In this document: positions 27,620 to 37,069 of the stretch, piece by piece
How the letters are laid out: the number at the start of each line of letters is the position of its first letter
Numbering within the stretch: position 1 is the first letter of the stretch
DNA from: Crenobacter oryzisoli
Lineage (GTDB): Bacteria; Pseudomonadota; Gammaproteobacteria; Burkholderiales; Chromobacteriaceae
Length of the DNA stretch: 64,000 nucleotides
Assembly (NCBI RefSeq): GCF_030385785.1
Contig: NZ_JAUEDK010000020.1
Coordinates: 1 to 64,000 of the forward strand
Direction of reading: 5' to 3'
The notes under the pieces: model-generated
What the model saw: the letters and a program-made list of their open reading frames with translations, nothing else
Told to the model about the DNA's origin: nothing
Database searches by the model: none
Made by a program: the position numbers and the translations under genes

Positions 27620-28780
27620 ATGGAACACTCCAACCTGCCACTGTCCGGCCTGCGCGTGGTGGATTTTTCGCGCGTATTGGCCGGGCCGTTCTGCACCGCC
27701 TTGCTCGGCGATCTGGGGGCTGAAGTAGTCAAGATCGAGCCGCCGCAGGGGGACGACTACCGTGCGATCGGGCCAATGGTGGAGGGCGAAAGCGCGCTAT
27801 TCACGGCGATGAACCGCAACAAGAAAAGCGTGGTTCTCGATCTGAAAAATGAACATGGTCTACAGCTGGCCCGAGCGCTCGTCGAGAAGGCCGACGTGGT
27901 CGTGGAAAATTTCCGCCCCGGCGTGGCCGAGAAGCTCGGTATCGGCTACCAGGCACTCAGCGAGCTCAATCCTTCGCTGATCTACGCGAGCATTTCTGGC
28001 TTCGGTCAAAGCGGGCCGGAGTCGCATCGTCCCGCCTACGACATCATTTTGCAGGCGATGACGGGGCTGATGGACGCCACCGGCTTCGCGGACGGACCAC
28101 CCACCATGGTGGGCGAGGCGGTAGCCGATGTGGTCAGCGGCTTGTTCGGCTCGTGGGGCATCCTGGTGGCGCTGCTGGCGCGCGCGAAAAGCGGGCGAGG
28201 CACGCATGTCGATATCGCGATGTTCGATGCCACGCTGAGTCTTGCCGCCACATTGGTGTCACGCTACGCATTGACCGGTATCGTCCCGCAGCGCGTCGGC
28301 AACCGTCACCCTATCTCCGCTCCATTCGGAGCATACCGGGCCCGCGACGGCTTCTACGTGGTGGCGGTGCTTAACGACAAGCTGTTTGCTGGCTTCGCTG
28401 CCGCCATCGGGCGCCCCGACCTTGCCGCCGATCCACGTTTTGCCACCGATGAGTTGCGCAGTCTGCACGAGACGTTGCTACGCGAGGCGATTGAAGCCTG
28501 GTCACAAGCTCTCTCCATTGAACAGGTCAATCAACGGCTGTCTGCCGCCGCGATTCCCGTGGCACCAATCTGGAACGTGAGCGATGCATTGGAAAGTGCA
28601 CAAAGCCTAGCGCGCAAGCTGCTGACGCCTCTCAATGATTCGCCTTTGCCAGGCGTGCGCCTGCCTTCGCAGCCCATCAAATTTTCGGCCTTCGGCGACA
28701 ACCGTGTTACGCGTGCGCCGCAACTGGGCGAGCACAGCGTGCAGATATTTCAGGACTGGCTAGGCATGGATGTGTCCTAG
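27620..28780 (+). CDS. CaiB/BaiF family (class III) CoA-transferase
   Basis: A 386-residue class III CoA-transferase, which moves CoA between carboxylic acids through an aspartyl-CoA intermediate. Seen: LRVVDFSRVLAGPFCTALLG at the N-terminus, NRNKKSVVLDLKNEHG, and the catalytic aspartate region RPAYDIILQAMTGLMDATG near residue 145. It is the first gene of a four-gene operon with acyl-CoA dehydrogenase and both ETF subunits, so it probably activates an organic acid that is then desaturated. The acid cannot be named from sequence. GATGAGG lies upstream of the ATG. Confidence 0.88.
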   Translation: MEHSNLPLSGLRVVDFSRVLAGPFCTALLGDLGAEVVKIEPPQGDDYRAIGPMVEGESALFTAMNRNKKSVVLDLKNEHGLQLARALVEKADVVVENFRPGVAEKLGIGYQALSELNPSLIYASISGFGQSGPESHRPAYDIILQAMTGLMDATGFADGPPTMVGEAVADVVSGLFGSWGILVALLARAKSGRGTHVDIAMFDATLSLAATLVSRYALTGIVPQRVGNRHPISAPFGAYRARDGFYVVAVLNDKLFAGFAAAIGRPDLAADPRFATDELRSLHETLLREAIEAWSQALSIEQVNQRLSAAAIPVAPIWNVSDALESAQSLARKLLTPLNDSPLPGVRLPSQPIKFSAFGDNRVTRAPQLGEHSVQIFQDWLGMDVS

Positions 28781-28855
28781 TGGCCGATCTGCACGAATTG
28801 GGCACCGCCGCCGCCATAACCAATAACCCCCTGCATCGAGAGAGAGGAAGCCACC

Positions 28856-29995
28856 ATGTCCGAACGACTTGGCATTACCGAGGACGACCGCGCCATTGCC
28901 GACGCCGTCGCCCGCTTTGCACAGAACGAATTGGCACCCCAGGCGCACATCGTCGACCGTGACGAAATTCGCACTACGCGTTATGCCAGCCAACTGGCCG
29001 AACTCGGCGTGATGGGCATGAACCTACCCGAGCGCTGGGGCGGTATCGGTGCCTCGCCAGCCGCGCTGATTTTGTCGATCGCCGAAATCGCCAAGGCCTG
29101 CGGCTCGACGGCATCGATGATCGGTGCCCACTACCTGGCCACCGATTCGATACTCATCGGTGGCGACGATATGATCCGCGACCGCTACCTGCCCGATGCG
29201 GCGAGCGGTGCCAAGCTTGGTGCCTTTGCGCTGACCGAGCCGGGAGCTGGCTCCAACCCGGCTGGCATGATCACGCGGGCGGAACGCGAAGGCGAGCATT
29301 ACCGCCTCCGTGGGGTCAAGCAGTTCATCTCCAATGCCGACGATGCGGGCTTCATCGTGGTGTATGCCAAGACCGACCCGAATGCCGGTACGCGTGGCAT
29401 CAGCGCTTTCGTGGTCGATCGCCATACCCCCGGCATCACTGTATCTGCGCCGGAAAAACTGATGGGCATCCGCGGTGCGCCAGCACACGAGGTTACGTTC
29501 GACTGCCTGGTGCCGGTCGCCAACCGGCTCGGTGAAGAGGGGGCCGGTTTCTATACCGCGATGAAGGTACTCGATAACAGTCGACTGGACGTCGCCGCCA
29601 CCAGCCTTGGACTTTCCGAAGCGGCGCTAGCCGCCGCCGTGGCCTGGGCCAAGGAGCGCAAGGTCGGCGGTGAGCCGCTCGCCAATAAGCAAGGCATCCA
29701 GTGGATGCTGGCTGACATGAAACTCCGGCTCGAAGCGGCTTGGTTGATCACATTGCAGGCGGCTGCCAAGCGTGGAGCCGGGGAGAAATTCAGCGACTAC
29801 TCGGCCATGGCCAAGCTGTGTGCCTCTGAGGCGGCGGGCTTCATCACGGATACCGCGCTGCAGGTCCACGGCGGCTACGGTTTTACGCGCGAGTTGCCGC
29901 TTGAGCGGTTGGTGCGCGATGCCCGCATTTTGCGGATCTACGAGGGTGCATCCGAAATCCAGCGTACGGTGATAGCGCGCGCGATGGTGGCATAA
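28856..29995 (+). CDS. Acyl-CoA dehydrogenase
   Basis: A 379-residue FAD-dependent acyl-CoA dehydrogenase. N-terminal helical domain (1-120), middle beta domain with [14 protein letters not shown] and [14 protein letters not shown], and C-terminal helical domain ending DALQ-like [20 protein letters not shown] and [15 protein letters not shown]. The glutamate in YEG is at the catalytic base position of the short/medium-chain enzymes. It introduces a 2,3 double bond into an acyl-CoA, passing electrons to the ETF encoded next. GAGAGAGGAAGCC is a strong ribosome site. Substrate class is not resolved. Confidence 0.92.
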   Translation: MSERLGITEDDRAIADAVARFAQNELAPQAHIVDRDEIRTTRYASQLAELGVMGMNLPERWGGIGASPAALILSIAEIAKACGSTASMIGAHYLATDSILIGGDDMIRDRYLPDAASGAKLGAFALTEPGAGSNPAGMITRAEREGEHYRLRGVKQFISNADDAGFIVVYAKTDPNAGTRGISAFVVDRHTPGITVSAPEKLMGIRGAPAHEVTFDCLVPVANRLGEEGAGFYTAMKVLDNSRLDVAATSLGLSEAALAAAVAWAKERKVGGEPLANKQGIQWMLADMKLRLEAAWLITLQAAAKRGAGEKFSDYSAMAKLCASEAAGFITDTALQVHGGYGFTRELPLERLVRDARILRIYEGASEIQRTVIARAMVA

Positions 29996-30008
29996 GGGAG
30001 AGACAACG

Positions 30009-30758
30009 ATGAAGGTAATGGTCGCGGTAAAACGCGTAGTGGATTTCAACGTCAAAGTGCGCTGCAAGGCCGACGGCAGTGGTGTGGAGCTCGCCAATGT
30101 GAAGATGGCGATGAATCCGTTTGACGAGATTGCCGTCGAGGAGGCCGTGCGGCTTAAGGAGGCAGGCATCGCGAGCGAGGTGGTGGCCGTTTCGCTCGGT
30201 GCCAAGCCGTGTGAGGAAACCTTGCGCACGGCGCTGGCGATGGGGGCCGACCGCGCCATTCTGGTGGAGAGCGATAGTGAGCTGCAACCACTCGCGGTGG
30301 CCAAGCTGCTCATGGCCGTGGTCGAGCGCGAGGCACCTCAGTTGGTGCTGCTCGGCAAGCAGGCGATCGACGATGACGCCAACCAGACCGGGCAGATGCT
30401 CGCGGCACTGCTTGGCTGGCCGCAGGGGACATTCGCCTCTCGGGTCGAATTAAGCGAGGGGCAGCTCAAAGTGACCCGCGAGATTGATGGTGGTCTCGAG
30501 ACACTGGCGCTCGCACTGCCGGCTATCGTCACTGCCGATCTGCGACTGAATGAACCGCGCTACGTCAAATTGCCGAGCATCATGGCGGCCAAGAAGAAAC
30601 CGCTCGCCGTCATCACTCCGCAAGACTTGGGCGTGGACGTAGCGCCTCGTCTGAAACAGCTCAAGGTAGCAGAACCTGCACCGCGACGCGCCGGCGGTCA
30701 AGTAGGGTCGGTCGCCGAGCTGGTAAGCAAACTCAAGAATGAAGCGAAGGTGTTCTGA
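30009..30758 (+). CDS. etfB: Electron transfer flavoprotein, beta subunit
   Basis: A 249-residue ETF beta subunit that binds AMP and pairs with EtfA to carry electrons from acyl-CoA dehydrogenase to ETF-quinone oxidoreductase. Family parts: [38 protein letters not shown], and [20 protein letters not shown] with the recognition loop beyond residue 180. It begins 13 bases after the dehydrogenase stop and ends 2 bases before etfA. A dedicated ETF pair inside a catabolic operon suggests a specific partner rather than the housekeeping copy. Confidence 0.95.
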   Translation: MKVMVAVKRVVDFNVKVRCKADGSGVELANVKMAMNPFDEIAVEEAVRLKEAGIASEVVAVSLGAKPCEETLRTALAMGADRAILVESDSELQPLAVAKLLMAVVEREAPQLVLLGKQAIDDDANQTGQMLAALLGWPQGTFASRVELSEGQLKVTREIDGGLETLALALPAIVTADLRLNEPRYVKLPSIMAAKKKPLAVITPQDLGVDVAPRLKQLKVAEPAPRRAGGQVGSVAELVSKLKNEAKVF

Positions 30759-30760
30759 TC

Positions 30761-31711
30761 ATGACCGTTCTCGTTATCGCCGAACATGACAATCACACTC
30801 TGAAGGCCGCCACCCTGTCTACCATCGGTGCCGCACTGCAGGTCGGTGATGAAATCCATGTGTTGCTCGCCGGACAGGGGCTTGCTGCCGTGGTGGACGC
30901 AACCGCTCGTATTCCTGGTGTGGCCAAGGTATTGGTAGCCGAGGAGGTGCACCTGGCCCACGGGCTGGCTGAGAACCTGGCACCGTTGGTGGCCGGACTC
31001 GCCCGCCGATACCTGCATGTGCTGGCTCCGGCCAGTACCTTCGGCAAGAACCTTCTGCCGCGCGTGGCGGCACTGATAGACGTGGCACCAGTGTCCGACG
31101 TAATCGCAATCGAATCGCCCGACACGTTCAAGCGCCCGATCTACGCCGGCAATGTGATCGCCACCGTGCAGTCGCGCGACTCGGTCAAGCTGTTGACGGT
31201 ACGTAGCACCGCGTTTTCGCCCGTTCCAGTAGCGGGGGGCAGCGCGGAGGTCGAAACGATGGACCCAGGTCTCGACCTTGGTCAGTCGCGCTTCGTCTCC
31301 CGACAGTTAACCGAAACGAGCCGACCGGAGCTCGATAGTGCACGGGTGATCGTCTCTGGCGGGCGCGGACTTGGATCGAGCGAGGCCTTTAAGCAGATTC
31401 TCGAACCGTTTGCTGACCGGTTGGGGGCGGCCATTGGTGCCAGCCGCGCTGCGGTGGATGCCGGCTACGCACCGAATGACTGTCAAGTGGGCCAGACCGG
31501 CAAGATTGTCGCGCCACAGCTCTACTTCGCCGTGGGGATCTCCGGTGCTATCCAGCATCTTGCCGGCATGAAGGATTCGAAGGTGATCGTGGCAATCAAC
31601 AAGGACGCAGAAGCGCCTATCTTCCAGGTTGCGGACTATGGATTAGTCGGTGATCTGTTTGAGCTGGTGCCGGAGCTGTTGGCTCAACTGGACGTTGGAA
31701 TCGGCGCCTGA
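30761..31711 (+). CDS. etfA: Electron transfer flavoprotein, alpha subunit
   Basis: A 316-residue ETF alpha subunit. The C-terminal FAD domain is complete: [59 protein letters not shown], and [20 protein letters not shown]. It forms the FAD- and AMP-containing heterodimer with EtfB. It is the last gene of the CoA-transferase/dehydrogenase/etfBA operon. I see no convincing terminator after it. Confidence 0.95.
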   Translation: MTVLVIAEHDNHTLKAATLSTIGAALQVGDEIHVLLAGQGLAAVVDATARIPGVAKVLVAEEVHLAHGLAENLAPLVAGLARRYLHVLAPASTFGKNLLPRVAALIDVAPVSDVIAIESPDTFKRPIYAGNVIATVQSRDSVKLLTVRSTAFSPVPVAGGSAEVETMDPGLDLGQSRFVSRQLTETSRPELDSARVIVSGGRGLGSSEAFKQILEPFADRLGAAIGASRAAVDAGYAPNDCQVGQTGKIVAPQLYFAVGISGAIQHLAGMKDSKVIVAINKDAEAPIFQVADYGLVGDLFELVPELLAQLDVGIGA

Positions 31712-32067
31712 TTCTGGGGGGAGAAAGGTCCGCACTTAGTCGGCAGCAGGGTTGTCGGAGTGCCCGCTGCTTGACCCTGGGAAGGAGCTTTTTCTGCACT
31801 AGGGAAGGGAGGGTGGTGGGGACGCGGCTAGCCTGTCTATTCAATATGGATTAGAAGGGCTGCCGCTTGTCACGGCGTATCCTGCCCTGGTGTTACAGCA
31901 GGAAAAACGTTGCTTTAACCGTTGCTTGTGTTGTCTAGACAGGAAATCGACCGTCCATGTCATGGTCATCGGTTGTGAAGTCGATTGGAAGACGGCAGCA
32001 GTCGAGGCGTCCACGCTGCTTGATCGTCTTGAGGTGTTGTGCCACTCAGTATGCCCAAGGAGAACAT
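31712..32067. other. Intergenic region upstream of the binding-protein gene
   Basis: About 355 bases without a conserved frame. It should include the etfA transcript end and the promoter of the next gene, but neither is clear by eye. Confidence 0.4.
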
Positions 32068-32838
32068 ATGAAGAAGCTTGCCCTTTCGGTTGCGATCGCT
32101 CTGGTATCAACTGGTGCGTTGGCCAAAGACCTAACTACCATCCGTTTCGGTACCGACCCGACTTATGCGCCGTTTGAGTCAAAGGCTCCAGACGGCAAGT
32201 TGGTCGGCTTCGATATCGACCTCGGCAATGCCATCTGCGCCAAGTTGAAAGTCAAGTGTGTATGGGTGGAGAACGCCTTCGACGGCATGATCCCTGCACT
32301 CAAGTCCAAGAAATTTGACGGCGTGCTGTCATCGATGAATGTGACCGAGAAGCGTGAGAAGGAAATCGCTTTCTCAGACAAACTCTACAATGCACCGAGC
32401 CGCTTGGTGATCAAGAAGGGCGTCAATCTGTTACCGACAGCGGCTTCGCTCAAGGGGAAGCGCGTTGGCGTGGCGCAGGGCACGATTCATGAATACTACG
32501 CCAGGGCTCACTGGGAGCCGTATGGTGTGGCAGTTGTGACGTATCCCAACCAGGACCAGGTGTATCTGGATCTGCAGTCTGGTCGCCTTGATGCCAGCCT
32601 GCAGCATGCGGTAGAGGCAGACGTGGGTTTCTTGAAGACCGCAAACGGCCATGATTTCACTTTCTCGGGGCCCGCGTTGAACGATCCCAAAACGCTGGGG
32701 ACTGGCTCAGCGATCGGCCTGCGCAAGGAGGACAACGACTTGCGCCAAGCCATCGACAAGGCGATTGAGGAGATCATCAAGGACGGTACCTACAAGAAAA
32801 TCGAGCAGAAGTATTTCTCTATGGACATGTACAACTAA
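32068..32838 (+). CDS. Periplasmic basic-amino-acid binding protein (ArgT/HisJ-like)
   Basis: A 256-residue ABC-type substrate-binding protein (SBP_bac_3). Signal peptide MKKLALSVAIALVSTGALA, cleaved after ALA. The mature protein has the family pattern IRFGTDPTYAPFESKAPDGK, LVGFDIDLGNAICAKLKVKC and FDGVLSSMNVTEKREKEIAF, close to lysine/arginine/ornithine- and histidine-binding proteins. The two cysteines near residues 57 and 64 match the conserved disulphide of that group. AAGGAGAACAT precedes the ATG. No permease or ATPase gene is nearby, so it must pair with subunits encoded elsewhere. Confidence 0.88.
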   Translation: MKKLALSVAIALVSTGALAKDLTTIRFGTDPTYAPFESKAPDGKLVGFDIDLGNAICAKLKVKCVWVENAFDGMIPALKSKKFDGVLSSMNVTEKREKEIAFSDKLYNAPSRLVIKKGVNLLPTAASLKGKRVGVAQGTIHEYYARAHWEPYGVAVVTYPNQDQVYLDLQSGRLDASLQHAVEADVGFLKTANGHDFTFSGPALNDPKTLGTGSAIGLRKEDNDLRQAIDKAIEEIIKDGTYKKIEQKYFSMDMYN

Positions 32839-32870
32839 TCGCTCTCTATTAGTCGTCCGTGATGTCAATG

Positions 32871-32903
32871 CTATTGGTCGATGAAGACGGTGTCGGCCAA
32901 TAG
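32871..32903 (+). terminator. Possible terminator after the binding-protein gene
   Basis: CTATTGGTCGA / TCGGCCAATAG stem of 11 bp, 32 bases past the stop; the T tract is poor. Confidence 0.45.
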
Positions 32904-32977
32904 CCTCTTCGCGACCCTTCCGCTTTGATCGAAGGTGGTGGCGCAAGGGGCGGACTGCACGGGCGTCACGCAAGTAG

Positions 32978-33007
32978 AAACCCCCGCCTGGCGTGAGCCG
33001 GACGGGG
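32978..33007 (-). terminator. Terminator of the small exported peptide gene
   Basis: On the minus strand CCCCCGTCCGGC and GCCAGGCGGGGG form a stem, followed by TTTCT. It lies 56 bases past the stop of the small gene and supports it being real. Confidence 0.65.
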
Positions 33008-33063
33008 GTGCGATGCGGGCTGCGCAGGACCTTGGCCAGGTCTGCCGCAGCGGAGTGCTTGGC

Positions 33064-33216
33064 TTAGCGAGCCTGCTGGTTGCTCACCGTTTGCTGGGTC
33101 TGCTGCTGGGCCAGGCGTTGCTTGTGCTGAGCCACGCCGTTGGCATCGCCCGGAGCTGCGAACACGGCAGCCGAGCTGGTGGCGAGAAGAAGGGCGATGA
33201 GGGCTTGCTTGATCAT
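33064..33216 (-). CDS. Small exported glutamine-rich peptide, unknown function
   Basis: A 50-residue product. Residues 1-21 are a typical signal peptide (MIKQALIALLLATSSAAVFA, then A). The mature part of about 30 residues is Gln-rich (HKQRLAQQQTQQTVSNQQAR). No family recognised. Evidence for a gene: good signal peptide, GGAGCACACATC before the ATG, a downstream terminator and an upstream palindrome at 33376. It could be a periplasmic stress peptide or structural peptide. Confidence 0.6.
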   Translation of the reverse strand: MIKQALIALLLATSSAAVFAAPGDANGVAQHKQRLAQQQTQQTVSNQQAR

Positions 33217-33375
33217 GATGTGTGCTCCGTAAAGTGGGTGGAGCAATCATTCCGTGCCGGCGGTTCTGGCAGGGGCGTCCGTACGGGCGCGGCTGCATAA
33301 TGCTTCAAAAAGGACTGTCGGTATTTTGTGCTGCAATAACGGTAACGATTGCATTTATCTAACTACGTATTGCGT

Positions 33376-33400
33376 ATGACTGCAGTTGTGTTGCAGTCAT
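33376..33400. promoter_or_regulatory. Operator-like palindrome upstream of the small exported peptide
   Basis: ATGACTGCA-N7-TGCAGTCAT, two perfect 9-base arms, in an otherwise AT-rich 414-base gap (33217-33630). It is 160 bases upstream of the small gene's start. No regulator recognised. The rest of the gap has tandem GGAGAGACCGGTC copies at 33571-33596 and no gene. Confidence 0.5.
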
Positions 33401-33630
33401 GAAGCTATTGTACATGGTAACCTAAGTTATAATAACTCAATTATTTGAATTGTTTGTTCAGATAAATTGAACTATCGGCGTGCGGCCGTCCCGTCGACGG
33501 GATGGACTACGCCATGACGACTCAGGCTGTGCTTGGCCGGTACCAGTCACAGGCAGGGGCAAGGGACGGCGGAGAGACCGGTCGGAGAGACCGGTCGGGC
33601 AACCGGCCCTGTGTGGCGGTCAGATCGGAG

Positions 33631-35310
33631 TCAGCGCCAGTTGCCGTCGAGGATGGCCTGGGTTGTAGCCAGGCTGTCGAGCGCCAGCGTGCCGAGTACC
33701 CGCCCATGTCCGGTCGGCATGCCACCATCGAAACGGCTGGCGATAAACAGTTCTGCGCTGGCCGGCTGGCCGTGGTGGCGCAGCAGCACCGCTTGCGCCA
33801 AGAGCACCAGGGCCTGCGCCAGTCGTCGCGCGTTAGCCTGCAGCAGTTCGCCCGGCTGGTGCAGCAACGGCTCGAGTGCCCGCAACGCAGCGAGCAGGCG
33901 AGGTTCACCGGCGGCGCCATCTGCCAGGTCGGCCAGGAGCAGGGCAGTGCCGTCCGGTTCGCGCTGGAACGCACGCAGCACGTCCAGGCACATCACGTTG
34001 CCCGAGCCTTCCCAGATCGAGTTGACCGGCGCTTCGCGGTATAGCCGCGCCATCGGGCCCTCTTCGACATAGCCGTTGCCACCCCAGATCTCCATCGCTT
34101 CGCCGGTGACCTCGAGCGCGCGCTTGCATACCCAGAATTTCGCCGCCGGTGTGATGATGCGTTTCCATGCTGCCTGCAGCGGGTCGCTATCGGCATCTTC
34201 GAACGCACTGGAGAGGCGCATCATCAGCCAAGTGGCCGCCTCGCTTTCCAGCGCCAGATCGGTCAGCACGTTGCGCATCAGCGGTTGGTCGACGAGCAGT
34301 CGGCCGAAGGCTTGACGGTGGCGGCAGTGGTGCAGTGCTTGCACGAAGGCCTGGCGGATCAGCGCGGCGCTGCCGATCACGCAGTCGAGCCGTGTGTGGG
34401 TGGCCATCTCAATGATGGTGGGGATACCGCGGCCCTCCTCGCCGATCAGTACCGCGTAGGCGTCACGGAATTCGACCTCGCTGCTAGAGTTGGAGCGGTT
34501 GCCGAGCTTGTCCTTCAGCCGCTGGATCTCGACCGCGTTCTTGCTGCCGTCGGGACGCCAGCGCGGCACGAAAAAGCAGCAGATCGGACCGTCGTTGGCA
34601 TTGCCTAGCCGTGCTACCACTAGGTGTGCGTCGCACATCGGCGCGGAGAAGAACCACTTGTGACCGTTGAGCCGGTATTTGCCGCCTCGCCCACCATAGG
34701 TCACTGGCACCGCCACGCTGGTGTTGGCACGTAGGTCCGAGCCGCCCTGCCGTTCGGTCATGCCCATGCCGATCAGCATCGAGGCCTTGTCGGGCCACGG
34801 CAGATCGCGCGGGTCATGCTGACGTGCGTACAGCTTTGGGCCGAGCGAGGCGAACAGCGCCGTTTCCTTCTGCAGTACCGGGATGGCCGCGAAGGTCATG
34901 GTGGTTGGACACAGCGAGCCGGATTCAATCTGCGCTTGCAGGAAGTAGCCGGCGGTGCGTGCCGCCCACACGCCTGGCTGGGGGCTGATCCATGGCAGTG
35001 CATGCAGCCCCTGGCTGCGCAGCAGCGACAGCAGCGCGTGCCAGCTGGGATGAAATTCGACGCTGTCGATGCGCTCCCCGGTGCGGCTATGAGTGCGCAG
35101 TTCGGGCGGGTAGCGGTTGGCCAGCGCGCCGAGCGCCAGTGTATGCGGTTGTCCGAGCTTGGCGCCGAAACGGGCCAGTTGGTCGGCATGCCAGTCGGCA
35201 CCCGCGACGGCCAGTGCGCCCTGCAGCACCGGGTCGCAGCCGTAGAGATTGTAGTCGACCAGGTCGGGCACCTGATTGAACGCGGCTTGGCTGATAGGCG
35301 AACTGCTCAT
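33631..35310 (-). CDS. aidB: AidB-like acyl-CoA dehydrogenase
   Basis: A 559-residue member of the AidB branch of acyl-CoA dehydrogenases, longer than usual because of an added C-terminal region. AidB in E. coli is induced by alkylation, binds DNA and protects it; isovaleryl-CoA dehydrogenase activity has been reported as weak. Seen: GMGMTERQGGSDLRANTSVA, LNGHKWFFSAPMCDAHLVVA, and IWGGNGYVEEGPMARLYREA followed by IWEGSGNVM, holding the catalytic glutamate. The ATG at 35310 (MSSSPISQAAFNQVPDLVDY) follows CCGGGGAGATACG. Monocistronic as far as can be seen. Confidence 0.9.
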   Translation of the reverse strand: MSSSPISQAAFNQVPDLVDYNLYGCDPVLQGALAVAGADWHADQLARFGAKLGQPHTLALGALANRYPPELRTHSRTGERIDSVEFHPSWHALLSLLRSQGLHALPWISPQPGVWAARTAGYFLQAQIESGSLCPTTMTFAAIPVLQKETALFASLGPKLYARQHDPRDLPWPDKASMLIGMGMTERQGGSDLRANTSVAVPVTYGGRGGKYRLNGHKWFFSAPMCDAHLVVARLGNANDGPICCFFVPRWRPDGSKNAVEIQRLKDKLGNRSNSSSEVEFRDAYAVLIGEEGRGIPTIIEMATHTRLDCVIGSAALIRQAFVQALHHCRHRQAFGRLLVDQPLMRNVLTDLALESEAATWLMMRLSSAFEDADSDPLQAAWKRIITPAAKFWVCKRALEVTGEAMEIWGGNGYVEEGPMARLYREAPVNSIWEGSGNVMCLDVLRAFQREPDGTALLLADLADGAAGEPRLLAALRALEPLLHQPGELLQANARRLAQALVLLAQAVLLRHHGQPASAELFIASRFDGGMPTGHGRVLGTLALDSLATTQAILDGNWR

Positions 35311-35430
35311 CGTATCTCCCCGGAATGCCGGTACGCTGCCGACTTCTTGTAGCGTAGCGCATGCTGAATGCGTTGCCGGGAGGGGGCTCAGGATCGAGAG
35401 CGGTAAGGGGGCGCTTGGGGAGGACGGGCA

Positions 35431-35462
35431 CAAAAAAAGCCCCGCGGTGCGGGGCTGCTTGC
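35431..35462 (-). terminator. Terminator of the HU gene
   Basis: On the minus strand AGCAGCCCCGCACCGCGGGGCTTTTTTT, 16 bases past the stop. Confidence 0.88.
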
Positions 35463-35477
35463 GTTCGTGGGCCTGAA

Positions 35478-35756
35478 TTAGGCGACGACGTCTTTCAGCG
35501 CCTTGGCGGCGGTGAACTTCGGCGATTTGCGAGCAGCGATCACGATGGCTTCGCCGGTAGCCGGGTTGCGGCCGGTGCGCTCGGCCGATTCTTTTACAGC
35601 GAACTTGCCCAGGCCCGGCAGGGTGATGTCAGCGCCGGCCTTCAGTTGTTGGGCGATAATCACGTTGAGCGCGTCGAGCACAGCGGCGGTTTGGGCCTTG
35701 GTTACTTCGACTTTGGCTGCGCCAACGAGGGAGTCGATCAGTTCGGCTTTGGTCAT
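35478..35756 (-). CDS. hup: DNA-binding protein HU
   Basis: A 92-residue HU-family histone-like protein. It bends DNA non-specifically as a dimer. The helical body is seen (MTKAELIDSLVGAAKVEVTK) as is the DNA-intercalating arm with RTGRNPATGEAIVIAARKSP, where Pro in the NPATG loop inserts into DNA. The ATG at 35756 is fixed by the conserved MTKAELI start. Monocistronic with its own terminator. HU rather than IHF is favoured by the arm sequence. Confidence 0.93.
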   Translation of the reverse strand: MTKAELIDSLVGAAKVEVTKAQTAAVLDALNVIIAQQLKAGADITLPGLGKFAVKESAERTGRNPATGEAIVIAARKSPKFTAAKALKDVVA

Positions 35757-36362
35757 TGTTGTATAAGTCCTGTTCGGGTTTGAGACGGTGCGGCTTTCGC
35801 TTGGGGCGTGAAGGATGCCGCTAAAACCAAGCATAGTCCAGCATTTGTGGGGGCATGGTGGCATGTCACACCGGGTTTGTCACCCGCGAGTAGCATATTG
35901 CGGGCAAGTCGGGATAAGAGTGGGCAAGCCGTTGCGGGTTCCCGACAGTCATCTAATGGGTTCGACCCTCCCATCCCTCGTGGCCAGCAGTGCGGTCACC
36001 AGTGCCGACTTTGATTCCAGCGAGGGCTCTGGGCCAGTCCATCATCCTTACGCATGCACAGCGCGGCAGGGGCCATCGGTCTGTGCGTAGCACGGCCGCT
36101 TGGCTTGCTTGAGGATAGCATCGACCGCTTGCCAGGGAGCTTTAGCGCTGGCCTTGCATCGAGCAATGGCCGTCGTCTGTTTTCCTGTCGGGGTGTGCTC
36201 TGCGAAGGGAGAAAGGAGCAGAAGCGCAACTCAATCAAGGTGGTGAAATGCCGTGGGAGTATGGCGGCAATATTTCTGTTGAATGGACACGCCTCCGATG
36301 TTGACAGCCCCGTCGACGTAGCGACACTTTAAGAAGGAAGGACAAGAAAGGAGGAGACCGCC
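35757..36362. other. Long intergenic region without recognisable genes
   Basis: About 600 bases between divergent HU and the Mpo1-like gene. I checked both strands and see no conserved frame, RNA or copy of the repeat families. The HU promoter should lie at its left end. Confidence 0.5.
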
Positions 36363-36896
36363 ATGCGCAATGCGACCGAACTGATGGTGCAGTACGCCGC
36401 CTACCACCGTGATCGACGTAATATTGCGAGTCACTGCGTGGGGGTGCCATTGATCGTCTTTGCGCTTGGGGTGCTGTTGGGGTGGCCGGTGTTCATATTG
36501 GCCGGCTTGCCGCTGACGCCATCTTGGCTTGGTTGGGCGTTGGCGACGCTCTGGTATCTGAGTCGTGGCAGCCTGGTGCTTGGGTTGGCGGTCAGCGTGG
36601 TCAATGCGCTGCTGGTGTGGCTGGCGATGCCGCTTGCAGCCGGCAGTACCGCAACGTGGCTGGGATGGGGGCTGGCGGCATTTGTACTCGGCTGGCTGAT
36701 TCAACTGCTAGGCCATTATTACGAGGGGCGGCGGCCGGCGTTTCTGGAGGACAGGATAGGGCTGCTGGTGGGGCCGATGTTTGTCACCGCCGAGTTGTTG
36801 TTTGCGCTCGGCTGGGGCAAGCCGATGGCGGCCGAGATCGAGCGGCGCGCAGGACCTACGGTACTGTACGACTTGATCCAGCGCGCGATGCACTGA
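36363..36896 (+). CDS. Mpo1-like (DUF962) membrane protein
   Basis: A 177-residue membrane protein of the Mpo1/YGL010w family (DUF962). Yeast Mpo1 is an Fe(II)-dependent dioxygenase of 2-hydroxy fatty acids. The family signatures are present: YAAYHRDRRNIASHCVGVPL at residues 11-30 and LLGHYYEGRRPAFLEDRIGL near 118-137, with histidines as likely metal ligands. About four membrane helices. AGGAGGAGACCGCC precedes the ATG. The stop codon TGA (36894-36896) coincides with the left target duplication of a family A repeat, which separates the gene from a hairpin terminator at 37070. Confidence 0.88.
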   Translation: MRNATELMVQYAAYHRDRRNIASHCVGVPLIVFALGVLLGWPVFILAGLPLTPSWLGWALATLWYLSRGSLVLGLAVSVVNALLVWLAMPLAAGSTATWLGWGLAAFVLGWLIQLLGHYYEGRRPAFLEDRIGLLVGPMFVTAELLFALGWGKPMAAEIERRAGPTVLYDLIQRAMH

Positions 36897-37039
36897 GAAC
36901 CTGTTCACGATCTGCTGCTCTTGGGTGATCCGGAGTTGAAATGATGCTCAACATGCTTATCTACTCGATAGGTACATTCCCCTTTTTCGCCTTATTTCGA
37001 CTTGGCTGACTCTTCGCTCGCGAGATCGGGAACAAGTTC
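36897..37039. repeat. Family A inverted-repeat element, copy 3, at a stop codon
   Basis: 143 bases from GAACCTGTTCACGATCT to AGATCGGGAACAAGTTC. It is flanked by TGA (36894-36896 and 37040-37042), a TNA duplication. The right end has two changes, so this is the most diverged copy. The left TGA is the stop codon of the Mpo1-like gene, so insertion kept the reading frame end intact. Confidence 0.88.
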
Positions 37040-37069
37040 TGAGAACTTGCCTTATCCGGATTTTCAATG

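Noticed and set aside
33570-33620. Tandem GGAGAGACCGGTC repeat as a terminator of aidB
   Set aside because: It can form alternative stems but has no T tract on the minus strand; only the direct repeat itself is certain.
35936-35990. tRNA-like T-loop sequence (GGGTTCGACCCTCCC)
   Set aside because: No matching acceptor, D-arm or anticodon arm around it; chance similarity.
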